A program made the position numbers and the translations under genes. The notes under the pieces are model-generated. The model worked only from the letters and a program-made list of their open reading frames with translations, was not told the origin of the DNA and ran no database searches. This document shows, piece after piece, positions 1 through 8,607 of a DNA stretch of 64,000 nt. The stretch is taken from the NCBI RefSeq assembly GCF_011022235.1, contig NZ_JAAIYP010000039.1, forward strand, positions 186,001-250,000, read 5' to 3'. The first letter of the stretch is position 1, and each line of letters opens with the position of its first letter. Source of the DNA: Magnetospirillum aberrantis SpK. GTDB taxonomy: Bacteria > Pseudomonadota > Alphaproteobacteria > Rhodospirillales > Magnetospirillaceae.

Positions 1-261
1 ACCATCCGCATCACCGAGACGCCGCAGGTGTCGCAGCCGTCGCCCTTCTCGACCACCGGCGACACCACCACCGTCGACCGCACCAACATCGAAGTGGACG
101 AAGGCAAGCCCGCCAACATGAAGGTGGTCCCGCACGAGGTGACGCTCCAGGAACTGGTCAACGGCCTCAACGCCCTGGGCGTGACGCCGCGCGACCTGAT
201 CGCCATCCTTCAGACCATCAAGGCCGCCGGCGCGCTCCAGGCCGACATCGAGGTGATGTGA
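1..261 (+). CDS. flgI: Flagellar P-ring protein FlgI, C-terminal fragment
   Basis: The window opens inside this gene; 86 codons remain, read in frame from base 1 to the TGA at 259-261. FlgI builds the periplasmic P ring that acts as a bushing for the flagellar rod. The remnant has the family's C-terminal features: a VSQPSPFS stretch, then an ELVNGLNALGVTPRDLIAIL helix and a closing segment on recruiting a new subunit (IKAAGALQADIEVM). It is followed at once by the rod-binding protein, whose ATG shares the last base of the stop codon, as in other alphaproteobacterial flgI-flgJ operons. The identity is a family judgement from the C terminus only. Confidence 0.9.
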   Translation, partial: TIRITETPQVSQPSPFSTTGDTTTVDRTNIEVDEGKPANMKVVPHEVTLQELVNGLNALGVTPRDLIAILQTIKAAGALQADIEVM

Positions 262-584
262 TGGACGTCGTCGCCGCCGCCACCGCCAACGCCGAGATGG
301 CCGCCACCGCTCCGCGGCCGGTCGCCACCAAGGCCGCCAATCCCGAACAGGCCCGCGCCACCGGAAAACAGTTCGAGGCCATGTTCGTCACGCAGATGCT
401 CAACCACATGTTTACCGGTCTTGATGCAGAAGATAGTTATTTCGGCGGCGGTCAAGCCGAAGCCATGTTCCGCCCCATGTTGATGGAGGAATATGGCAAG
501 CTGATCGCGAACCGAGGCAACGGCATCGGACTGGCCGATCAGGTCACCCGGACGCTGTTGGCGCAGCAGGAGGCCCAGGCATGA
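261..584 (+). CDS. flgJ: FlgJ-type rod-binding protein (no hydrolase domain)
   Basis: This 107-residue protein matches the rod-binding half of FlgJ, which caps and helps assemble the flagellar rod in the periplasm. Residues about 30-100 carry the typical helix KQFEAMFVTQMLNHMF, a glycine-rich FGGGQAEAMFRPML turn and GNGIGLADQV. The muramidase domain of enterobacterial FlgJ is missing, which is normal in alphaproteobacteria, where a separate enzyme cuts the wall. ATG at 261 overlaps the flgI stop; a GTG one codon upstream (258) is also possible. Its end overlaps the next gene by ATGA. Some alphaproteobacteria name this gene cheL. Confidence 0.82.
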   Translation: MDVVAAATANAEMAATAPRPVATKAANPEQARATGKQFEAMFVTQMLNHMFTGLDAEDSYFGGGQAEAMFRPMLMEEYGKLIANRGNGIGLADQVTRTLLAQQEAQA

Positions 585-1027
585 GCGACGACGCCACCAC
601 CCCGATCCCGTATGACGACATCGTGTGGGCCTGCACCCATCTGTGCGAGCTGATCGAGTACGAGAATCAGGCACTGGCCCTGCACGACGCCGCCACCGTG
701 CGCGAGCTGACCGAGAACAAGGCGGCCCTGGCCCGCATCTACGAACAGGCCGTGGCCCCCATGGCCGACGATCCGCATCTGGTGGACACCCTGGCGCCGG
801 AGCAGAAGGAAGAATTGCTGGCGCTGGGCAACCGCCTCAAGGATCTGGTCGAGGAAAACGCCCGGCGCATCAAGGCCGAGATGGAAGCCTATCAGATGTT
901 GATGGACGCGGTGGTGTCGGCGGTGAAGATCTCGAAGACCAGTTCCGTGACCTACGGCCGTGCCGGCATGGTCGAGGACCATGTTCCCGGCGACGGCAAC
1001 TCGATCAGTTTCAACCAGACCCTCTGA
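581..1027 (+). CDS. flgN: FlgN-like flagellar export chaperone
   Basis: This 148-residue, mainly helical acidic protein lies between the rod-binding gene (ATGA overlap) and flgK. FlgN proteins are cytoplasmic chaperones that keep the junction proteins FlgK and FlgL unfolded and deliver them to the flagellar export apparatus. The sequence has long amphipathic helices (residues about 15-110, such as LCELIEYENQAL and KEELLALGNRLKDLV) and a disordered C-terminal tail ending in ISFNQTL, as in alphaproteobacterial FlgN. Similarity between FlgN proteins is weak, so the call leans on position immediately before its two expected clients as well as on the helical pattern. Confidence 0.7.
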   Translation: MSDDATTPIPYDDIVWACTHLCELIEYENQALALHDAATVRELTENKAALARIYEQAVAPMADDPHLVDTLAPEQKEELLALGNRLKDLVEENARRIKAEMEAYQMLMDAVVSAVKISKTSSVTYGRAGMVEDHVPGDGNSISFNQTL

Positions 1028-1051
1028 CGCCAGAACGGCGGGGAGATCGCC

Positions 1052-3925
1052 ATGTCATTGACCCTCGGACTGAACACCGCCCTGTCGGGATTGCTGACCG
1101 CGCAACGCGGGCTCGACGTCATTTCCCAGAACGTGGTGAACGTCAACACGGAAGGGTACGTCCGCAAGGTGATGAACCCCGAGTCCCGCATCGTTTCCGG
1201 CACCGGCGCCGGCGTGCAGGACGGCGGCGTCAGCCGCATGGTCAACGAGGGCTTGCTGAAGGACATCCGCCGCCAGAACACCGCCACCGGCGCGCTTGAC
1301 GTCGAACAAACCTATTATCCGCGCATCGACGACCTGTTCGGCGAGGTTGCCGACAATTCCTCGATCGCCCACAAGCTGGCGACCCTGACGTCTTCGTTCG
1401 AAACCCTGGCCACCAGCGTCAACAAGCCGGCCATCCAGTGGGCGACGGTGCAAAGCGCCCAGGACGTGGCCGACCAGTTGTCGTCGATGACCGACAGCCT
1501 GCAAAACCTCAGGGTCGAGGCCGACCGCGACATCGAGACCACGGTCACCGAGATCAACACCCTGGTCAGCGACATTCACGACCTGAACCAGAAGATCGTC
1601 AAGAACTCGGCCATCGCCACCGGCACCTCGGACCTTGAGGACAAACGCGATCTGGCGCTGTCGAACCTGGCCAAGCTGGTGGACATCCAATATTACTACC
1701 GCACCGACAACGCGGTGACGATCTACTCCACCTCGGGCCAGATGCTGCTGGACAACCAGCCGCAGGCGCTGACCTATTCCGCCAGTGCGGTGACCGAAAG
1801 CTGGATGAGCGCCGCCGGCGGCCAGTACGACGACATCACCATCGAGGGCGGCACCACCGATTTCGGCCCCCAGGTCAAGGGTGGCAAGCTGTACGCGCTG
1901 CTTCAGATGCGCGACAAGACCATCCCCGACCTCCAGGCGAACCTGGACGAAGTGTCGCAGCAGATGACGACGACGCTGAACCAGGTGCACAACCGGGGCA
2001 CCAGCCTGCCCAACGTGTCCTACTACTACCAAGGCACCCGCGCCTTCGCCAAACAGGGCGACGTGGTGCCGGCGGCCGGCGTCAACTCGGCCACCTTCTA
2101 CCAGGGCACCGCCACCGCCATCACCAACGCTGGCGGCGGCAGCGGCGGCGGCGGCTACGGCACGCTCAGCTTTTCCGCGAACACCACCAACCCGTGGCAG
2201 ATCAACCTGAGCGCCACCGCCAGCACCTTCGACTCCACCGCCTATGCCATCGGCAAGACCTTCAGCATCGCCGGCATCACCGGGACGCCCGATTCGCGCA
2301 ACAACGGCACCTACAAGGTGGTCGGCTACACCGACGACCAGAACATCGTGGTGGAAAAGGTCAACGTCCGTCAGACCATCCAACTGGACGGCACCGACGA
2401 CGTGGTCATCGCCACCTTCGACAAGGACGGCAACCAGCTCCAGCAGACCACGCTGAACGAAATCATGCAGTTGGACTTCACCAGCGCCCCCAACGCGCCG
2501 GCCACCCCCTACACCGCCACCACCATCGGTTCCGGTCGCTCGCTCGCCGACCTCGACGCCAAGGGCGACCACGACCAGTGGGCGGTCAACGAAGTCAGCG
2601 CCCATGTCGAGGCGTGGCTGCGCAAGCAGGGGTACGAGAACGCCAGCGTCAACCTGGATTCCAACGGCAAGATGGTGGTGGACATGGGACAGACCGACAC
2701 CTCGCTGGCCTTCCGCGACCAGACCACCAGCGACCCCGGCGACGACGCCGAGGACGCCACCATCAAGTTCGACGTCAACGGCGACGGCATCTCGGACGAA
2801 ACGGTCCAGGGCTTCTCGAACTTCTTCGGCCTGAACGACCTTTACGTCAACACCAAGGCGGCGTCGTTCCAGGACAGCACCATCCTGCCCGATACGTTCA
2901 AGCTCAGCGCCAACCGCGACCTGCAATTGTTCGACAGCACCGGCAAGCTGGGCAACACCATCGTCCTGGCCAAGGGCTCCACGCTGCAACAGATCGCCGA
3001 CACCATCAACACCCAGAGCCGCACCAACGAATCGGCGGCGCTGTCGGCCAGCGAGTGGACGCTGGACACTCCGGCGACCATCAGCGTGTCCGACAGCAGC
3101 GGCACGCTGTTCTCGATGAACCTTCTCGCCGGCGCCCACTCGCTGGACGAACTGGCCGGCAAGATGAGTCAGGGGACGGTCACCGCGTCGGTGGTCCAGG
3201 ACGGCAGCAACAGCCGCCTGCGTCTGGTCGATGCACGCGGCCATGCGCTCACCGTGTCCATCAGCGGCGGCGACATCTCGGGCTCGACCCTGAACCTGGG
3301 ACAGACGCTGGACATGACCCCCACCCAGCGCATCCAGGCGTCGGTGGTCCCGGAAGGGTCCGGCTATCGCCTGCGCCTGCGTCAGACCACCGGCGACACG
3401 CTCTACACCTCGTCGTCGCTGGACGGCCAGTCCAAGAACCTGTTGTCCGAACTGAGCCTGGACCGCGCCGCCACCGGCGCCGCCGACGGCATCAAGGTCC
3501 GCACCGACCTGTTGGGCGCCCCGGAAAAGATCAGCCGCGGCCAGGTTCAGTGGAACGGCGACATCAAGCGCTATTACATCTCGGAGGGCGACAACAGTTC
3601 CGCCCTGGCCCTGGCCGACGCCACGGAAAGCAAGCTCTCGTTCAATTCGGCCGGCGGCATCTATGCCGGCAAGTACAGCCTTTCCGAATATGCCGCCTCA
3701 AGCATCGGCGTGGTGGCGCAGATGTCTTCCAGTTCCAAGTCCCGGCTGGAATACCAGACCACCTTGAACAACTCGCTCGACTTCCAGAACACGTCCTTCA
3801 GCGGCGTCAACCTGGATGAAGAGATTTCCTCGATGATGGATTTCCAGCAGGCTTATACTGCGTCGGCACGGGTGATCACCACGTTGCAGGACATGCTGGA
3901 AACCCTGACCTCGATGATCCGTTAA
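1052..3925 (+). CDS. flgK: Flagellar hook-associated protein 1 FlgK, enlarged
   Basis: FlgK forms the first junction layer between hook and filament outside the cell. The N terminus has the rod/hook motif (residues about 5-35, LNTALSGLLTAQRGLDVISQ then NVVNVNTEGYVRK), and the C terminus has the heptad-rich export and assembly helix (GVNLDEEISSMMDFQQAYTA). At 957 residues it is far longer than the usual 450-700; the extra length is a variable middle section rich in Thr, Asp, Gly and Ser. Residues about 369-435 hold a beta-rich unit that also occurs three times in FlgL. A GGGGAG ribosome site lies 5-10 bases before ATG 1052. Twelve bases separate it from flgL. Confidence 0.95.
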   Translation: MSLTLGLNTALSGLLTAQRGLDVISQNVVNVNTEGYVRKVMNPESRIVSGTGAGVQDGGVSRMVNEGLLKDIRRQNTATGALDVEQTYYPRIDDLFGEVADNSSIAHKLATLTSSFETLATSVNKPAIQWATVQSAQDVADQLSSMTDSLQNLRVEADRDIETTVTEINTLVSDIHDLNQKIVKNSAIATGTSDLEDKRDLALSNLAKLVDIQYYYRTDNAVTIYSTSGQMLLDNQPQALTYSASAVTESWMSAAGGQYDDITIEGGTTDFGPQVKGGKLYALLQMRDKTIPDLQANLDEVSQQMTTTLNQVHNRGTSLPNVSYYYQGTRAFAKQGDVVPAAGVNSATFYQGTATAITNAGGGSGGGGYGTLSFSANTTNPWQINLSATASTFDSTAYAIGKTFSIAGITGTPDSRNNGTYKVVGYTDDQNIVVEKVNVRQTIQLDGTDDVVIATFDKDGNQLQQTTLNEIMQLDFTSAPNAPATPYTATTIGSGRSLADLDAKGDHDQWAVNEVSAHVEAWLRKQGYENASVNLDSNGKMVVDMGQTDTSLAFRDQTTSDPGDDAEDATIKFDVNGDGISDETVQGFSNFFGLNDLYVNTKAASFQDSTILPDTFKLSANRDLQLFDSTGKLGNTIVLAKGSTLQQIADTINTQSRTNESAALSASEWTLDTPATISVSDSSGTLFSMNLLAGAHSLDELAGKMSQGTVTASVVQDGSNSRLRLVDARGHALTVSISGGDISGSTLNLGQTLDMTPTQRIQASVVPEGSGYRLRLRQTTGDTLYTSSSLDGQSKNLLSELSLDRAATGAADGIKVRTDLLGAPEKISRGQVQWNGDIKRYYISEGDNSSALALADATESKLSFNSAGGIYAGKYSLSEYAASSIGVVAQMSSSSKSRLEYQTTLNNSLDFQNTSFSGVNLDEEISSMMDFQQAYTASARVITTLQDMLETLTSMIR

Positions 3926-3937
3926 CGGAGGCTGACC

Positions 3938-6064
3938 ATGTCTCGCATCGGCACTTATGGCGCGGCTCAGATGTACCTGACGCGGATCATGTCGTCCCAG
4001 GAACGTCTCAACACCTTGCAAAACCAGGTGGCCACCGAGAAGAAGTCGCCCAACTACACCGGGCTGTCGACCGACTCGACGCGGTTGATCAACTTCGAGA
4101 ACTCGATCTCCCAGGCCAACAGCTTCAAGCAGAACAACGACGTCGCCACCACCCGGCTGAGCACGGCGCAGACGGCCGTGGACTCGGTGCAGACGGCGAT
4201 CAAGGATTTCCGCGACATCCTGGACAATTTCGCCACCGGCAACACCACCGACCCCGAACGCATCAAGGACGTTCAGAAATGGGCGGTGCAATCCATGGCC
4301 GAGATCCAGTCCTATCTGAACACCGACGTGGATGGCCAATACCTGTTCTCGGGCGGCCGCATCTCGACCGAACCGGTGCAGTTGACCACCACCGACATCA
4401 CCACCTTCCAGTCCATCTATGATGGCTACAACAACACCTATCCGACCACACGCGCCGCCCATCTCCAGGATGTGGCGCTGACCAACGACGACACCGGAAC
4501 GGTGACCTTCCAGGCCAACCGCGGCGCCATCATCCCGGCCAACGCCGGAGCCTTTTCCAAGGTCAACAGCGGCAGTCTGGTGACCGTCGGCGGCACCACC
4601 AACAACAACGACGACATCACCGTCACCGGCCACCTCGCCACCAACGTCAACGGCAAGGTGATGACCGAGACCGCCAGCGCCGGTGCCGGCGCCTACATCA
4701 CCGCGTCCACCGGCAACCTGACCAACGCCACTACCGGCAATTTGGCCTTTGCCTTCGACGCCGACGGCAACATGGTGGTCACCCCGACCAACGCCAACAC
4801 CCTGTCCGACCTCAGCCCCGGCATGCGCATCACCATCCAGGGATCGACCGATGGCGACGCCGACGGTTTCGGCGACCATGACGGCGCCTTCGTGGTGAGC
4901 AAGGTGGCCAACGGTTCGATCACCCTGGTCACCGACACCAAGATGGCGGAAGTCGAGACCATGGACGTCGCCAACCTGACGCTCACCGCCGACAGCGCCG
5001 ACGCCGATTCCATCCCCGACACCGCCGTCGGTCTTGGCGCCATCAGCGGCGACGCCAAATTCACCGTCAGCGGCAACACCGTCACCTTGACCGTGCCGTC
5101 GGGCGGTACCTCGCTGTCCACCTTGTTCTCGGCGGGCGACCCCATCACCATCGCCGGATCGCTCGACCATGACGGCAGTTTCCAGGTGAGCGCGGTCACC
5201 GCCAACACCGTGTCGTTCCAGATCAACCCCGACGCCTTGCGCACGTCGCAATTCGTTCCGCAAAGCGGGCGCACCGACGTCACCCTCGATTTCGAGGGAC
5301 GCACCGTGGTCCTGGATGCCACCGCCGCCTACGGTTCCTTGACGTTCTCGCCCACCGGCGGCGGCGGCGAGACCATCACGGCGGCCAACGCCAACGCCTT
5401 CACCGACGCCAGCGGCAACATCTCGCCCAAGATCGGCGATCTGTTGACCCTGAGCAGCACCTCTGGTGTCAACGACGGCGTCTACAAGGTGATCAGCAAC
5501 GACGGCACCAACATCGTGGTGGAAAGCAACACGATCAGCAACGACAGCTCCACCACCGCCACCTTCAACAGCACGTCGTGGTACAAGGGCGACACCAGCA
5601 CGCTGACCCATCGGGTCGATACCCAGGCATCGATCGACATCGGCCTTCAGGCCGCCGACCCCGCTTTTGAAAAGGCGTTGCGGGCCATGGGACTGATCGC
5701 CCAGGGCGTGACCGGCACCGCCGGCGGACTGGACCAGAACCAGGACCGCATCGCCGCCGCCCGCTACCTGATCAGCGACGCCCTGAACTCGCCGTCCTCG
5801 GGCACTCCGCCCTATGGCGAAGAGGACCACCGGGACATCGAGACCCTGTCGTCCAACATCGGCACCACCCAGGCGTTGCTAAGCCAGCGCAACGAAAAGC
5901 ACACCACCTTCATCGGCCTGTTCCAGGCACGTGCCGACAGCATCGAGAACGTGGACAAGACCGAAGCCATCGTCAAATTGCTGGACGAACAGCGGGCCAT
6001 GGAAGCCAGTTACCAGACGCTGGCGACCGTGCGCGGATTGTCGTTGCTGAATTACATGAGCTGA
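3938..6064 (+). CDS. flgL: Flagellar hook-associated protein 3 FlgL, enlarged
   Basis: FlgL is the second junction protein on which the flagellin filament is built. The N-terminal flagellin-like D0/D1 helix (residues about 1-140: YLTRIMSSQERLNTLQNQVA, FRDILDNFATGNT) and C-terminal helix (VDKTEAIVKLLDEQRAMEAS, LATVRGLSLLNYMS) are clear. At 708 residues it is more than twice the normal length of about 300-400. The insertion between about residues 150 and 600 is low in charge, rich in Thr, Asn, Gly and Asp, and contains three copies of a 60-70 residue unit (near 267-334, 371-430, 465-530). AGGCTGACC before the ATG includes a weak ribosome site (GGAGG at 3926-3930). It is the last gene of the operon. 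Confidence 0.94.
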   Translation: MSRIGTYGAAQMYLTRIMSSQERLNTLQNQVATEKKSPNYTGLSTDSTRLINFENSISQANSFKQNNDVATTRLSTAQTAVDSVQTAIKDFRDILDNFATGNTTDPERIKDVQKWAVQSMAEIQSYLNTDVDGQYLFSGGRISTEPVQLTTTDITTFQSIYDGYNNTYPTTRAAHLQDVALTNDDTGTVTFQANRGAIIPANAGAFSKVNSGSLVTVGGTTNNNDDITVTGHLATNVNGKVMTETASAGAGAYITASTGNLTNATTGNLAFAFDADGNMVVTPTNANTLSDLSPGMRITIQGSTDGDADGFGDHDGAFVVSKVANGSITLVTDTKMAEVETMDVANLTLTADSADADSIPDTAVGLGAISGDAKFTVSGNTVTLTVPSGGTSLSTLFSAGDPITIAGSLDHDGSFQVSAVTANTVSFQINPDALRTSQFVPQSGRTDVTLDFEGRTVVLDATAAYGSLTFSPTGGGGETITAANANAFTDASGNISPKIGDLLTLSSTSGVNDGVYKVISNDGTNIVVESNTISNDSSTTATFNSTSWYKGDTSTLTHRVDTQASIDIGLQAADPAFEKALRAMGLIAQGVTGTAGGLDQNQDRIAAARYLISDALNSPSSGTPPYGEEDHRDIETLSSNIGTTQALLSQRNEKHTTFIGLFQARADSIENVDKTEAIVKLLDEQRAMEASYQTLATVRGLSLLNYMS

Positions 6065-6070
6065 CGAAAA

Positions 6071-6091
6071 GGGGGCCGTTTGACGGCCCCC
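6071..6091. terminator. Bidirectional hairpin between flgL and flbT
   Basis: A 9-bp perfect stem (GGGGGCCGT paired with ACGGCCCCC) with a 3-base loop lies in the 31-base gap between two convergent genes. The plus side has only a weak T-rich tail (CTGTTCATT) and the minus side reads into CTTTTCG. It probably ends transcription of both genes. Confidence 0.7.
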
Positions 6092-6095
6092 CTGT

Positions 6096-6524
6096 TCATT
6101 CCGCCTCGACCTCGGCGGCCACGGCTTCGGTGGCCTTCAGCATGGCGTGGATGATTTCGCCTTCATGCTTGAGCAGCTTGCCGGCCCATTTCAGCGCCTT
6201 GTAGTAATGGCCCTGTTCGGCCTCGGCACGAATCTGGTCGGCGATATCCGCCGCCGATGGGCACGCATCGACGAATTCCGTCAGGTAGGTTGAATAAAGC
6301 GCCATGTATTGCGCCCGCTTCGCCGGGAATATGTAGGCGTTTTGCAGGCAGAAATAGACACGGGCGGCTGGCGTCTTGGCCTCTTCCTCCACCATGATCT
6401 CCTTGTGCCGCAACAGGGTCGAATCGTTGCAGATGCGGATCTTGGTGTTGGCCCCGGCGTTCTCGATCACCGCACCGTTGATGATGACCTTCTCGCCGGG
6501 CTTCAAATCGATCAGCAAGGGCAC
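6096..6524 (-). CDS. flbT: Flagellar regulator FlbT
   Basis: FlbT (142 residues here, about the family length) is a post-transcriptional regulator of flagellin; in Caulobacter it binds the 5' leader of fljK mRNA and lowers its stability. The start MPLLIDLKPGEKVIINGAVI and the following TKIRICNDSTLLRHKEIM match the conserved FlbT beta-domain, and the helical C-terminal half (residues 55-142) follows the family pattern (YLTEFVDACP, GHYYKALKWAGKLLKHE). CAGGAGAAG lies just before the ATG. It faces flgL across a shared terminator; flagellin and flaF, its usual neighbours, are not in the window. Confidence 0.93.
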   Translation of the reverse strand: MPLLIDLKPGEKVIINGAVIENAGANTKIRICNDSTLLRHKEIMVEEEAKTPAARVYFCLQNAYIFPAKRAQYMALYSTYLTEFVDACPSAADIADQIRAEAEQGHYYKALKWAGKLLKHEGEIIHAMLKATEAVAAEVEAE

Positions 6525-6586
6525 TGGACTTCTCCTGAACGCAGGTTCCTAAGACCGGCAAGCAGTATACGCTTACCAATCCGTTG

Positions 6587-7189
6587 TCACCAGCCGCCGC
6601 GTTCAAGCCATTCCTCGACCATGCCCAGGCGGTCGAAGCCCCAGAATTGCTCGCCGTCCACCACCGTGAACGGGGCGCCGAATACCCCGGCGGCGATGGC
6701 GCCTTCGGTTTCCGCCCGCAGTTTGGCCTTGATCTCGGGGGTTTCGATGCCCTGGGCCAGAACCGCCGCGTCCAATCCCATGGCCTCGGCCACCGCCAGC
6801 ACCACCGCCTTGTCGGAAATGTCGCGGCCTTGGGCGAAATAGGCGGCGAAGATGGCGTGGCCGAACGGCTTGGCCTGTGTCGGCATGTTGGCGTCCAGCC
6901 ACCAGAACGCGCGGGCCGCCGCCACCGTCCCCACCGGGAACGGCTCGGGGAAACGATAGGGGATGCCGTGACGGCGGGCCACCCGATCCCAGTCGTGCCG
7001 GGAATAGGCGCCCTTGAGCGGCTGGTCGATCAGCCGCGTGTTGCCCGAGGCCTGGAAGGCCGGGCTGAGCAGCATGGGATGCCAGCGGCAGTCGCGACCA
7101 TGGCGCGCGGCCAAGGCGTCGATCATGGTGCTGGCGAAATAGCCATAGGGCGACGAGAAGTCAGTGTAGAAATCGATGGCGGCCGGCAT
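6587..7189 (-). CDS. DsbA-family 2-hydroxychromene-2-carboxylate isomerase
   Basis: The 200-residue protein has the kappa-class glutathione transferase / HCCA isomerase fold: a thioredoxin beta-strand with DFSSPYGYFAS (residues about 9-19), where serine replaces the DsbA cysteine pair, a helical insertion, and the cis-proline loop GVFGAPFTVVDGEQFWG near residues 168-184. HCCA isomerase acts on naphthalene breakdown intermediates with glutathione. No other aromatic-degradation genes are nearby, so the real substrate is unknown. It lies on the minus strand downstream of an SDR gene, about 150 bases away. Confidence 0.85.
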   Translation of the reverse strand: MPAAIDFYTDFSSPYGYFASTMIDALAARHGRDCRWHPMLLSPAFQASGNTRLIDQPLKGAYSRHDWDRVARRHGIPYRFPEPFPVGTVAAARAFWWLDANMPTQAKPFGHAIFAAYFAQGRDISDKAVVLAVAEAMGLDAAVLAQGIETPEIKAKLRAETEGAIAAGVFGAPFTVVDGEQFWGFDRLGMVEEWLERGGW

Positions 7190-7228
7190 GGGACCTTGCT
7201 CCCTGTTGTTTTTCTTAACGGCGCACCA

Positions 7229-7265
7229 CCGGGCCCCGTGACAGGAGGCCGACCACGGGGCCCGG
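7229..7265. repeat. 12-bp perfect inverted repeat, possible terminator
   Basis: CCGGGCCCCGTG and its exact complement are separated by 13 bases in the gap between two minus-strand genes. Read on the minus strand, it follows the SDR gene and could end its transcript, but there is no T-run directly after the stem; a short one (GAAAAAC on minus) comes about 14 bases later. Confidence 0.5.
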
Positions 7266-7339
7266 ATCGCGCATCGCCGACCGGGAGACGAAAGGGGAAA
7301 CCGGAACCGGCGCCGTGTCCCTGAGGACCGGCACCAAAC

Positions 7340-8008
7340 CTACCAAGGCAACTCGCTGCCGTCGAAATGAAAGAACTTGCCGCTGTCGTTAAGAGAAACT
7401 TTATCCAGCACCGCACGCATGCCGGACACCGCCTCGGCCGGCGACAGCGGCGCCTCGGCGCCTCCCATGTCGGTACGCACCCAGCCCGGCGACACGGCGA
7501 TGGCGGTGATGCCCCGCGACCCCAGGTCAAGCGCCAGGGTCTTCATCACCATGTTGGCCGCCGCCTTCGACGCACGGTAGGCGTAGAAATTGCCCGAGCT
7601 GTTCTCGGCGATCGACCCCATCAGCGAGGTGATGGTGGCGATGACCTTGCGCCCGGTCAGTTGGTCGGCGAAAGCCTCGGCCACCTTGAGTGGCGCCAGG
7701 GCGTTGGTGCGCATCACCGCCATGAAGGCGTCGGCATCAACCGAACCGAAGGACTGGTCCTGGCCATAGATACCGGCATTGTTGAGCACCACGTCCAGTT
7801 GGACACCGGCCAGCGCCCCCTTGAGGCGGGCGACGGACGCCGGATCGGCGACGTCGGCGACGTAGACCTCGCCCCCGGCATCGGACAGCGGCCGTCCGGC
7901 CAGCGGATCGCGCACCGTGCCCAGCACGCGCCAGCCGGCGGCGGCATATTGGCGGGCGAATTCCAGACCGATGCCGCGGCCGGCGCCGGTAATCAGGATG
8001 GTGGGCAT
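7340..8008 (-). CDS. Short-chain dehydrogenase/reductase
   Basis: The 222-residue protein is a classical SDR with NAD(P) as cofactor. The nucleotide-binding motif is TGAGRGIG (residues about 7-14), the structural NNAG is near 76-79, and the catalytic Ser and Tyr-x-x-x-Lys are in TSLMGS and YAYRASK (near 130-150). SPGWVRTDMGG follows, as usual. An Arg at the end of the second strand (GTVRD) would favour NADP, by inference. The overall pattern resembles the CsgA/C-factor-like branch of SDRs. The substrate cannot be told from sequence, and the neighbours do not help. Confidence 0.88.
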   Translation of the reverse strand: MPTILITGAGRGIGLEFARQYAAAGWRVLGTVRDPLAGRPLSDAGGEVYVADVADPASVARLKGALAGVQLDVVLNNAGIYGQDQSFGSVDADAFMAVMRTNALAPLKVAEAFADQLTGRKVIATITSLMGSIAENSSGNFYAYRASKAAANMVMKTLALDLGSRGITAIAVSPGWVRTDMGGAEAPLSPAEAVSGMRAVLDKVSLNDSGKFFHFDGSELPW

Positions 8009-8074
8009 GGCTTGACCTCCGTTGCAATGGCGGGCCGCCCCGTCCTGAACGGTCGGAGCGGCCGGAGCCGGCTT

Positions 8075-8130
8075 ATGCCAAATCGCGTTGATCTGAACCG
8101 ATCAACGCCGCGCTCATCGAGACTTGGCAT
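8075..8130. repeat. Nested inverted repeat between SDR and RidA genes
   Basis: An outer pair ATGCCAA/TTGGCAT (8075-8081 and 8124-8130) encloses a perfect 9-bp stem GCGTTGATC/GATCAACGC (8085-8093 and 8100-8108) with a 6-base loop. It begins where the RidA gene stops on the minus strand. It could act as a terminator or mRNA end for RidA, or be a dispersed palindromic repeat. Confidence 0.55.
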
Positions 8131-8504
8131 TACTGCTTAAGCGCGGTCACCTGAATTTCCACCTTCATGGCGGCATCCACAAGACCGCAAACGATAGTGG
8201 TGTTAGCCGGTTTGGCCTTCTTGAAATACTTGCCCAGCACCGGGGCGATGGTGCCGAAATACGAGGCGTCGGTAACGTACATGGTCACCCGGACCACGTC
8301 GTCCATGCTGGCGCCGGCCTGTTCCAGGGCGGCCTTGATGGTCAACAGCGCCTGTTCGGCCTGCTCGACCTCGGATTGGGAAATCTTGCCGTCCTTGTAG
8401 CCCGAGGTGCCGGAAACGAACACCCACGGATCCTGCTGAACGGCACGGGAATAGCCGGCAACTTCCTCGAAGGGCGAACCGGACGAAATCAGACGACGGG
8501 TCAT
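8130..8504 (-). CDS. RidA/YjgF family protein
   Basis: The 124-residue protein is a member of the RidA family, homotrimers that hydrolyse reactive enamine/imine intermediates made by PLP enzymes and so protect the cell. Family features visible are the start MTRRLISSGSPFEEVAGYSRAV, FVSGTSGY near residue 36, and the helix QAEQALLTIKAALEQAG. The family's usual Arg motif near the end is replaced by the variant CGLVDAAMKVEIQVTAL, so deaminase activity is uncertain. ATG 8504 fits the family start; a longer reading to 8597 adds unlikely arginine-rich residues. Confidence 0.88.
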   Translation of the reverse strand: MTRRLISSGSPFEEVAGYSRAVQQDPWVFVSGTSGYKDGKISQSEVEQAEQALLTIKAALEQAGASMDDVVRVTMYVTDASYFGTIAPVLGKYFKKAKPANTTIVCGLVDAAMKVEIQVTALKQ

Positions 8505-8607
8505 GGACACTATCCTTGCTACCTGCGCGGCCGTGGCCCGCCGCCGACGCGAAAACGCCACGGCGGTTGGTTCTATACGATTTGGCCGAACGGGCAAGGA
8601 AAACAGG

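Noticed and set aside
1055-3244. 729-residue open frame on the minus strand opposite flgK
   Set aside because: High G+C and biased third positions in flgK leave the other strand open; its product is a Val/Gly/Asp-rich artefact and the plus-strand gene is certain.
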